This document shows positions 55,367 to 64,000 of a stretch of DNA of 64,000 bases, in pieces. Numbering within the stretch: position 1 is the stretch's first letter; every line of letters starts with the position of its first letter. The position numbers were made by a program, and so were the translations under genes. Below the pieces are notes generated by a model. It was not told the DNA's origin. It did no database searches and worked only from the letters and a program-made list of their open reading frames with translations. Source of the stretch: Terfezia claveryi (lineage: Eukaryota; Ascomycota; Pezizomycetes; Pezizales; Pezizaceae); contig WHUX01000111.1 in assembly GCA_015179025.1 (NCBI GenBank), positions 114,183 to 178,182 on the forward strand, written 5' to 3'.

Positions 55367-57654
55367 TTAGTAGTTAACATTCAACCCATAATATCTATTG
55401 TTCCTATCCATATAGGTACTACTACTACTTGCTCCTGTATTATACCTGATATTATTATACCCCTCCTTGAAATCCTTATTAACAGCAATATCATCAAAAT
55501 ACTGACCAATCACCTCTTGTGGCTGTCTTTCCAAAAAGAAATGTCTAAGTATCATTTAGGGTAAATCCATCTCTTTACCTTTGCCTTTATTAATCTTGAT
55601 TGCATTGGATGAAACAGGGGAAGCAAGGACTTTCTTTCTTTTATTATCAATCATTTCCAAAGTTTCTTTCCTTGTCTTATTCTTGCCAAGCTTATTCTCA
55701 CTAACCTTTCTCTTTTTGTAAGTTGCTTGCTTACTACCAGTCAACCAGAATTGTTTTTTCAATGACTCATCAACACCATCAGCATACACCTATTTATCAA
55801 ACTTATGAGGCCATCCCTTCCATTTCATCTTGTACTGCAGCTTCCCTGTTCTAGGTTGTGACCTAACTTCCAACACTCTTTCTACCTCATACCTGTCTCC
55901 CTTAACTGGTCCTGGTTGTTCCAGAGTTCTGGAGGGGAACAGTTGTATTGGATTAGGGAAGAAGAGTTTGAGAAGTGAGGTGTAGAAGGAATTGTTGATA
56001 TTATTGAGGTCAGGAAAGTCAGTGAAGTCAAGTTTAGCATTTTGACTCCATGGTGAATATTTGGTAATAGTGAAGGGGCCTATCCATTTAGGGGATAGTT
56101 TGGAGGAGTGGTATCTTGCTGGGAGGTTCTTTGTTGATAGCATCACCTAATCATTGACTTGGTAATCAGGGGAGGCTCTTCTGTGTTTGTTGGCTTGCTG
56201 AATTTGGTCCTTTTTTGCTTTAGTAAGGTTTTTAGCAACCTGGTAAAATCTAGTTGTAGGGTTTGAATAGGTAGGAATTGGGTGAGGTAGGATAGGTGGT
56301 AACAAATTAGGCTGGTATCTTAGTTTGGTAACAAAGGGGGAAAGTCCTCTTGTAGTACTAACTCTTGCATTCACCTCTGTTTAAACAGAAGGTGTGGCTT
56401 GTACCCAATTCAATCCCTGTTCTAGCTTCTTAGCTGCAAACATAGGAATAATTGTTCTATTCTTTCTTTCACTTGTCCCATCAGTTTGGGGGTGATATGT
56501 AGAAGATGCTTTATATATAATTCCATTATTCTGCATCCAATCTTGAAATGTAGTAGACATAAACAAGGGGTCTTGGTCAGAAACAATTTTATAAGGGAAT
56601 CCCACATTAGGCTTAATGAATCTTTCAAAGATATCAATAACCCTTAATATATCAACATTGTCTGCAACAGGTAACAAGAATGTGAAATTAGAATGCTTGT
56701 CAGTCATGACTAATAACTTATGAAATAATAACATATGAGGCTTGTCATCTTTAGCAGTTCTGTAACCAAGGGTAAATTCAGTACATGAAATCATAACAGG
56801 TTCCATACTAAGAAAATCCATAGCCATACTACCCCATGGCCTAGTAGGTACATTCAGAGGAGTAAGGAATCCAGGGGGTTTCTGTGTGGATCCTTTGGTG
56901 ATTTGACAGGTTTCACAACTCCTCACAAATTGTTCAACCTGCTTATAAAAATCCTAAAAGATGTACTTATTGGTAAGCTCTTCTGCTGTTTTTGCAAGGC
57001 CTCCATGTCCAGTGGTGACATGTGCTTGTTGGATAAGGGCTTCAGAGGCAGGGTTACTTTTAACTTGTAGTCCTTTAGGAATGACCATCCTCCAGGCAAA
57101 ATTCTTCAAGAGGTACATAAACCCATCCTGTACCTTTACTATAGGTACTTGCTCTCCTTTCTTGACTCTTAAATACAGTGGTCCAAACACTGTATCTTTT
57201 TCTAGCTCTTCTCCATAATGCCATTCTAACTCATGATCTCTTATCCACTCAGCAATTACTAAATCTGGTTCCATGCTCTTTTTATCTTCATCCTGGACTC
57301 CTAGTATCTTTTTCAGGTAGTCACTGTTGTAGAAGGGCTTATTGAGGGCCTTCAAATTGTTTTTTCTTGTGTTACAGGAGCTGACAAAGTTTTTGTTTAG
57401 GTTATGGTAGCCAAGACAATACTTGCATCTTGGTATCAATTTTCCTCCTGAAGTAGTGACTTTTGGAAGATTTGGGCATAGGTGGGACCAGTGACCATCT
57501 TGGTTGCATATGATGCATTTCCTGATGGTTTCTACTGGCAATGGATGTTGCAGTGGATAGAGTTTGTTGTCAAGGGGGCATTTGTTACTGAGGTGAGTTG
57601 TTTCCATGCAGTTGGTGCATCTGGGAGGAGGAAATCTAGCCCTTCTGGGGCAAT
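55367..57654 (-). pseudogene. Gypsy C zinc knuckles, integrase and chromodomain, interrupted only by in-frame stops
   Basis: One frame spans 2.29 kb with stops at about 56956, 56380, 56149, 55792 and 55558 but no frameshift. Order on the minus strand: three zinc-knuckle-like motifs, CTNCMETTHLSNKC, CIICNQDGHWSHLC and CKYCLGYHNLNKNFVSSC; about 110 residues; the integrase HHCC domain (HVTTGHGGLAKTAEELTNKY then SCETCQITKG); the catalytic core (SMAMDFLSME, KIVSDQDPLF, STYHPQTDGTSERKNR), whose D,D,E residues appear present; the C-terminal part (PKWIGPFTITKYSP); and a chromodomain (YEVERVLEVRSQPRTGKLQY, KMKWKGW). No reverse transcriptase lies between the knuckles and integrase, which is unusual for Ty3/Gypsy. 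All stops can be explained by C-to-T or G-to-A changes. Confidence 0.8.
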
Positions 57655-58279
57655 TGTTACAGGCGGGCTGTAACTACGAATATACTAAATGGTGGGAAGG
57701 TATAAAGAGGTTATCGGCGATAAGTTATAAGTATAAACGTAGTCACAACTCGGGTGTAAAGCGGACTCAATAAGAGTAAAGCTATATGTAGACTTAGAAC
57801 ACCGCTTGGGTCTTATTGTATTAACTATGTAAAAGCGGTAGCTTATATAGAAGCGTTGATCTAATAAGTCATTATCAGATCTGATAACACTTCCTATAAT
57901 GGCTTAGTAGCACTGACGTCAGGTAGTTGCCTAGAACAGAAAGACACTTCCTTTTTTAGGAACTCTGTAGTCTGACATACATTGATTAGGCAGCCCGAAC
58001 TACAACACATCGCAGTCAGGCTGACATATATGAGCTGAACTTGAACACAACAAATAACAATACATGAATAATGAACATAAGAACTTAATGGATATCTATA
58101 GAAGAGAGTACATGTATGAGGACGCATCCAGAGGTCACACACTTCCTTACTCCAATACCCATCCATCCCGGACACATTACCTGCAGCTGTATGGTTGATC
58201 AGGCCATAACAGTTAGCAGCCATAATTAGGTATTGGGATATTCCCAGTTGTGGGTAGGCCTCTTACCTGAGCCATAACA
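57655..58279 (-). repeat. 3' LTR of Gypsy B copy 2
   Basis: On the minus strand it starts TGTTATGGCTCAGG at 58279 and ends CCTGTAACA at 57655, 625 bp. The polypurine tract GGAATGGGGAGTAA (58293-58280) precedes it directly. Confidence 0.88.
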
Positions 58280-58569
58280 TTACTCCCCATTCCGAGGCAG
58301 CTGTCCTCAGCTGAATACAAGTCTTTCTGACCCTGGAGAAGACAAGTATTAGTAATAACTCAGGTAACCATGGTGACATAGGTACTGACCATCCTGACCA
58401 ATACCCCTATCCTATTTAAGGGTGCCACAAGACCGGTGTACCTACACATACATGCCATGGCCGTTAAAAACCAAACCTCTCACCAAAAAACCCACAGGGA
58501 AAAGGCAACGAGTAGGAGGGTAAAAGGTACTATGTCTTCATCTATGAAACACTGGACATAAGTCCAATC

Positions 58570-61500
58570 TTAGAGGTCTCTTTTATCACGTGGCTTATTG
58601 GGAAACTTCTCTCGGTACTCTCTGAGCTTCTCTGGGCAGTTATCCAACTTGTCAAAGGTCTCCTAAGTGTCTTCAAACTCCGTATATTCTTCCCAACACA
58701 CCCTATACTTGACTATTCCTCTATTCTTGCGGGAGTCCATGATGGATTCAACTTCGAAGATATCCGGTTCATCTTCATCCATATCTTGTAGCTCGTCTCG
58801 TTGTCTAAATGGCTTCAGGAGGGTAACATGAACAATGTTGTGCTATCGTATACCTTGTGGAACTTCGAGCCTATATGCGTGTGAACCAATAGCTTCAATG
58901 ACCTTGTAGGGTCCTATCTACTTACTGGTAAGGGAACAGTTGTTCCCAGCTCGTATCTGTAGGTTCCGGCAGTCAACCAATACCCAGTCATCGATAGCAA
59001 ACCTGCGTGCCTTTTCGAGGTGTATAGCACTTCTTTTGTAGTTGATTTGCTTGAGGGTATCATGAATTTGGTTGTGCACAGTTGTCATTCGGTCTAGCCA
59101 TTCTTCTGCGGTGGGAGAGGAGAATTCGTAGTCATCTGAAAGGTGAATGGTGCGAGGGTCGAAGCCATACAAACTTCAGTAAGGGGAGTACTTATAGGTA
59201 GAGTGGGCGGCAGTATTATAGGCAAACTCGGTTAAGGGTAGCCATTGTTTCCAACGAGCTTGCCTATTATGACAGTAGATGCGGAGGTACTGCTTAAGTG
59301 TTTGGACTGCTCGTTCAGCAAGTCCATCGGTCTGAGGGTGATAGGCAGTAGAGAGGTGGAGGGTTATGTTGAGCTTTTGGTTGAGCTCCTTGAGGAATCT
59401 AGAGGCGAATTGTGGACCACAGTTGGAGGTGATGTGTCTGAGAAGGCCATAAAGTCTCCATATCTCGTTAATATAGGTATCAGCAACATCGGATACTGTC
59501 CATGTAGTCTTTGCCAGAATATAGTGTTGTACTTTCGTAAACTGGTCTGTGATAACGAGTATTACATTGAAACCTTCTGACTCTGGTAGCTCACCAACGA
59601 AGTCCATAGCTATTTCCTCAAATGGTCGTTCTCCAGTTGGCATCGTACCAACTTCGTTTGCCTGCTATGCCTATCTGCCTTTGCTTTCTGACACTTAGTA
59701 CATCCTGCTACATAGTTCACTATATCTTCCTGCCACTTATCCCATGTAAAATTCCTTGACACTAGCTCTTGAGTACAATGTCTTCCCAATGTCCTGCCAC
59801 TTGACTATCATGGTGCTGTCTTAGTACTTCCAACTTGAACTTGGAGAGTACCACCCATAGTCCATCTTTCTTTTGCCATCCGGCCACATCTATTCCTTCT
59901 ACCTCAACATCTTCGGCTTCCTCTTCATCCTCTTCTCCTAGTACCATTAGTTGTCCATCTTCAAAAAATCTAGCATCCATGCCTGATTTCTCTTCCCTGA
60001 ACGTCTAGACAGGCCATCAGGCTTTCCCATCTTCGAACCGGGTCTATAGTGAATGTTGTAGATGAATTCGGACATGTGGAGGTACCAGGTGGCTTGACGG
60101 GAGTTGAGCTTCTGCTTAGTGTTGAAATATTGTAACCCTTGGTGGTCTGTATAGACGTTCACTAGAACGCCAACCAACCAATCTCGCCACTTCCGGAAGC
60201 AATCCACGATCGCAAACAACTCTTTATCGTGGATAGGCCAGTTGCGTTGAGCTGCAGAGAGGGTTTTGGCATGGTATTCAATGGGATAAAGCTGCTTTCC
60301 TCCATTGACAACATGGTATTGAGAGAGGATACCAGCGATAGCTTGGTTGCTAGCATCAGTCTCTATGATTGTCTCGAGTTGTCTGTCAAACTGTGTGAGG
60401 ATAGGAGCAGTGAGGAATCATTCTCGAAGGTCATCAAAGGCTTGCTGTTGTTCGTGTCCCCAACTGAAAGGAACATCCTTTGTTAAGTCGATTAAGGGGT
60501 ATGCCTTTGCACTATAGTTGGCAATAAATCGACGGTAGTAGTTAGTGAAGCCTAGAAATGCTTGAACTTCTTTCTTCTTGGTAGGAATAGGCCACTTGGA
60601 CATGGTTTTGAGCTTGGAGGGATCCATTTGGACGTGTTGACCATTGATAATATGACTGAGGAATAAGGTCTCCCGGACATGGAACTCGGACTTTGTGAGG
60701 TTAACAGCTAACCCATATTGGATGCATTGCTAAAGAACTTTTTCGACTATTTGTTGATGTTCTTCCTCTATCTCACCTCCGTAGATGAGTATGTCGTCCA
60801 AGTACCAAATACATCCTTCCATATCCTTGAAGATCATATCCATCATCTCTTGAAAGGTAGCGGGTGCGTTGGTCAACCCAAATGGCATCACGGTATATTC
60901 GAATACTCCCTTCTTTGTCCTGAATGCTGTCTTCCATTCATCTCCTGGTGCAATCCTGATGAGATTATATCCATTTTTGAGGTCCAGTCGTGTGAACTAT
61001 TTGCCTCCTCGAGTTCTATCGAGCAACTCAGAGATAAGAGGAAGTGGGTATTTATTGGGTACTGTGAGATGGTTAAGGCTCGGTAATCGACACATAGCCT
61101 TAAAGATCTGTCTTTCTTTCGAACAAATAAGATAGGAGCACCAGCGGAGGAGCGTAAGCATCGGACTTTGGTAGTGGGAAGGTTTTCATCAAGGTACTTT
61201 TGAAGGGCTTTGTCTTCCTCCCATGTAGTCTTGTAGATAGGCCTGAATGGTATCTTTGCGGTTGGGTCTTGGAGAGGGATTTCATGGTCCCATGGCTTGT
61301 GTTCAGGGAGTCTAGCTGCCTGTTCTGCGGTAAAGCAATGTGCGTAATGAGAGTATTGTTCGCTTGCGTCAATAATAAGTACGATCTCGCCATCTTCTAG
61401 TGGCTCTTCAACTTCAAGAACAGAAATAGTAGGAATCTATCTAACGGAATACGGAATAATCAAACCTGTAGAGACCTGTCTCAGGCACCTGTCCTGAGTA

Positions 61501-61861
61501 TCCACTAAAAATCCATTCTCTTCCAACCAAGACAAACCCAAAATAACATCCTTCTTCCCAATATCCAAAACTTTAGCATCCATCTTAAACTTACCCAAAA
61601 AACGAGAAGAGGAATCCAACATATCAAACCTAGTATTAACCACATATTTTCCTCCAGAAATCCGAGATCCATCTCCCTGCCTAACCTTAACTTCCCTAAC
61701 TCTTTTCCAAATTCCTAACTTAACTGCCAATCTTTTCCCAACGACTGGAGCACTAGCTCCACAGTCTACCACTGCTTCAACTTCTTCCCCAGCGATGAGA
61801 ATTCGGACCATCAGGAGAGGAGAATGTCTAGGAGTACGTCCGACGGTAGGTGAGGTACTCC
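58570..61861 (-). pseudogene. Pol of Gypsy B copy 2
   Basis: Minus-strand order: protease with VVDCGASAPVVGK (about 61765); stop at 61439 where copy 1 has Trp; RT with [20 protein letters not shown], a stop before [27 protein letters not shown] and an intact [12 protein letters not shown] (about 60807); RNase H with IETDASNQAIAGILSQY and IHDKELFAIVDCFRKW; integrase with FEEIAMDFVGELPESEG, HITSNCGPQFASRF (Asn where the second catalytic Asp normally stands) and STAYHPQTDGLAERAVQTL; and a chromodomain (FEVESIMDSRKNRGIVKYRV) with a stop in place of a Trp (about 58662). RT begins in one frame and continues in another, so at least one frameshift lies between 61086 and 60804. It cannot give a full polyprotein as it stands. 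Confidence 0.88.
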
Positions 61862-63537
61862 TTACTCGTTTCCCGACTCTTCTTCCTCAGAGCCGAGCTC
61901 TGTAATCCGAAGCTGTCCTTTATCGGTTCGAGCCTTCTTATTAGCAGGTACTAGTGCCTGGCTAGTACTGGTAGTATTTCTCGGCTTAGTAGTAGGTTCA
62001 GTAGCGACTTTTCCATGCCTACACTCAGCCACTCGATGGCCACTATATCCACAAGACAAGCATCTTCCTTCTCGCATTCTTGTATCTCGTATTGCTTCAG
62101 GGATTTGTACATCCCTTGTATTTGTTCTGGTAGTAGAGGGTACTCCACTCCAGGTTTTATCCATTTCTCGAATGTATGCTTCTTTAATACTGGTTGGGTT
62201 GGAGGAGGGTTTCGACTGCGGCTTTGGAATTCGGTACTGATAACATCCATCTCGATGAGTTTTTGCCTCCAGAGAGTAGGTTGTTGTCGGAGTTGTTCGT
62301 AGTGAGCCATTGATATACGAAGGTTATGAGGAAGGTTGGAGATAATTATGTTGATTATTTGAGCATCTGGGATCTTAGCATAGGTATTGAGTCGGTCGAT
62401 TTCTGAGAGGTAATCGATAATAGATCCTGTCTTTTTCAGTTGCGTTATCTCCTGATAAGATCGATCACCTTGATAATGGTCCCCATAGTACATCTTCATG
62501 GCCCTTTTTACCTCATCCCATGTCGTATAACTTATCCTATTAGCCTTCCACCAATCCAATACTTTTCCTTCCAAACATAGACCAACATATACGAGCTTCT
62601 GACTTTCATTTCGGGTGAGGGTAATGAGGAAATAATCATCCATTTGAAGGATCTAGCCTTCTAATTGTATCCGTTCACCCTTAAACTTCATAGGAGGAGG
62701 TGCCTTTCCTGCAACTTGCATTGGTGGCATTGGTGGCACTGGTGGTCATGGTGGGGTTGGATCTCGTAGTAGTCCTACTGGTGGAACTTTTGGTGGTCGT
62801 GGTGGTGGGTTCCCTGCTGCTTGTTCCAACCGTTCTGTAAGGCCGTTATGTGGTGGAATAGGTTGTGGTGCTAGTACTTGTCCTTCTAGTTGAGTGAGTC
62901 GATTCTCCATAATATCAAACCGGTTTTCTATCGTTCCAAATCATCGGTCATAGTGGAGATAGTGTTGTTCGGCTTGATTTCTTAGCCATCCGATATTGTA
63001 GTGAACAATCCTAAATTCGTCGGCTTGCATATTTTGTCCCTTGAGAATCAGATCCTGTATCTGAGTGAGTGCGGCACTAGTATTACTGGATAACTTAGTC
63101 TGTCCGGCAGAAGCAGCATTGGCTGTATTCTATACATTGGCTGCTGTTCACTGAATAAATGCGGAGGTCTGCTGTTGTGCTGCCTGAAGCTTGCAAACCT
63201 CTCGTAAGGCTGCTTCTTTCTCTTCCTCTAGTTGCTTGAGGAGTTTCATAGTTGCGGAGGAGTCTAGTGCTAGTGTTCGGCGATAAAATGCTGGCTGTTT
63301 GCCCTTCTGAGATGGCCCTGGCTGTGTAGCAAATGATAGTGGTGGTACTGAGGGCGCAACTGATCGAATGATGGGGTCTTCCGAAGAAGTAGACATGGAG
63401 GCTGGTGGTTCAATCTGACATGGTCCCCATGCATCTTGTGGTGGACGGAGACTCTGAATAGAAGAGTATTGCTGTTGGATGAATTCTTCAGCTTGTTGCT
63501 AAGCTCGTGCCACACTATTGTTATTATCATTAGCCAT
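61862..63537 (-). pseudogene. Gag of Gypsy B copy 2
   Basis: Starts ATG at 63537 (MANDNNNSVARA, then a TAG). Later blocks: a coiled-coil-prone segment (KLLKQLEEEKEAALREVCKL, about 63250-63190), the capsid core MDDYFLITLTRNESQKLVYV (from 62643) with LEGKVLDWWKANRISYTTWD, a frame change near 62164, and one CCHC knuckle CLSCGYSGHRVAEC (about 62062) before an acidic end (ELGSEEEESGNE) with a stop at 61862. The capsid core is open for 230 codons, much better kept than in copy 1. Confidence 0.8.
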
Positions 63538-63600
63538 ATGGTCATCAGACCCAGTACTAGAAGTCCTCTAAGCATAGACATATCGATGTCGGTAGTACAT

Positions 63601-64000
63601 CAGCAAAAAAAATTGTCCATCATGACGCAGCAACTAGTTTTGTTCCACCTGGTGCACCATCAAATTCCTGCTGCCTCTCATGCACCCTGTTCATACTATA
63701 AAATTTCTGCTCCTACTCATACACCCCATGCGCATCCTCAAAATAATATGCTCTACACCTCGAAACCACCAAATTCCCACTACTCTCATACACCCTATGT
63801 GCACCCTCAAACTTCAGCAGAAAAAATAAACAAATCTGTATCCGGATGCATCAACTACTTTTATACCATCCCATGTATTACAATTTTCTGCTTACCTCTA
63901 TACGCCCCCACACATGCCCTCCTAATATTGGTCTGGCACCTGTTTTACATCCGACACTTCACGTTCTTTGTGGCTCTTCTCTCAACTGGTCACAAGTTTA
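63601..64000. repeat. Degenerate repeat of CTCATACACCC-type units
   Basis: About four imperfect units (CTCATGCACCC, CTCATACACCCCATG, CTCATACACCCTATG, CTATACGCCCCCACACATG), 60-110 bp apart, each in AT-rich sequence. Unrelated to the Gypsy B LTR. The element or array it belongs to continues beyond the window. Confidence 0.45.

Larger units (their letters stand above)
54682..57654 (-). mobile_element. Gypsy C: 3' part of a chromodomain retrotransposon, cut by Gypsy B
   Basis: Minus-strand remnant holding zinc knuckles, integrase, chromodomain and 3' LTR. Its coding frame runs off at 57654, where the LTR of Gypsy B copy 2 begins, so the upstream part was displaced by that insertion and should resume beyond the inserted element, outside this window or lost. 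Confidence 0.75.
57655..63600 (-). mobile_element. Gypsy B copy 2: near-complete chromovirus lacking the 5' LTR
   Basis: Minus-strand element: gag, protease, reverse transcriptase, RNase H, integrase, chromodomain, polypurine tract, 3' LTR. It is less mutated than copy 1 and keeps the YLDD motif, but carries stops and at least one frameshift. Similarity to copy 1 fades near 63600, before the place where a 5' LTR would start, so the 5' end is truncated or displaced. The 3' LTR abuts an open coding frame of Gypsy C, showing nested insertion. Confidence 0.85.

Noticed and set aside
1..64000. CRISPR arrays, rRNA genes, bacterial operons or a secondary-metabolite cluster
   Set aside because: No regular direct repeats with unique spacers, no rRNA-like sequence, intron-bearing genes throughout, and no PKS/NRPS/terpene enzymes.

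Overview
The window is nuclear DNA of a filamentous ascomycete. The evidence is short spliceosomal introns (about 50-440 nt) with GTATGT/GTAAGT/GTGAGT donors, CTAAC-like branch points and YAG or AAG acceptors, and conserved fungal genes in unrelated order on both strands. Chromodomain Ty3/Gypsy elements carry tryptophan- and glutamine-to-stop changes of the kind left by repeat-induced point mutation (RIP) or similar deamination. The sparse genes and retroelement load would fit a Pezizomycetes (truffle-like) genome, but that placement is inference.

Gene-bearing part, 1-38 kb. In order: a DUF7704-type membrane protein (3138-3683 +); the kinetochore subunit Dsn1/Mis13 (8500-5842 -, six exons); the C2-domain phosphatidylserine decarboxylase Psd2 (13158-9406 -, ten exons); a frame-disrupted SAM-methyltransferase gene (17890-18699 +); the Arp2/3 subunit Arp2 (20668-19104 -, seven exons), divergent from a 73-residue unknown protein (20960-21243 +); the V-ATPase proteolipid c (21833-22891 +, four exons); an F-box-like protein (30174-28798 -); and an APSES/ankyrin factor of the Mbp1/Res family (31654-34714 +, three exons). 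These genes act in different systems and show no clustering of function. Spacers are long and hold small inverted-repeat elements, a dispersed TAGTCTGGTTGGC motif family, and relics of a LINE-type element, a tRNA-Met-like sequence and two unidentified genes.

Repeat island, about 38.5-64 kb. It starts with a RIP-like piggyBac (DDE_Tnp_1_7) transposase relic (39.2-41.4 kb) with low-complexity expansions. Next is an LTR relic (42.06-42.48 kb), then a full-length chromovirus, Gypsy A (42708-48947), with 558-bp LTRs, a CTACT target-site duplication, an open gag and a pol with five in-frame stops. Two copies of a second chromovirus, Gypsy B, follow in opposite orientations (49461-53664 + and 57655-about 63600 -). 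Copy 2 has inserted into a third family, Gypsy C (54682-57654 -), whose remaining frame carries three zinc knuckles directly upstream of integrase. A 24-bp tandem array (54.1-54.7 kb) lies between.

The least explained features are the dispersed hairpin motif family in the gene-bearing half, the hairpin-studded LTR of Gypsy A, the zinc-knuckle/integrase arrangement of Gypsy C, and two Mbp1-type ACGCGT sites in front of the Mbp1-like gene itself.
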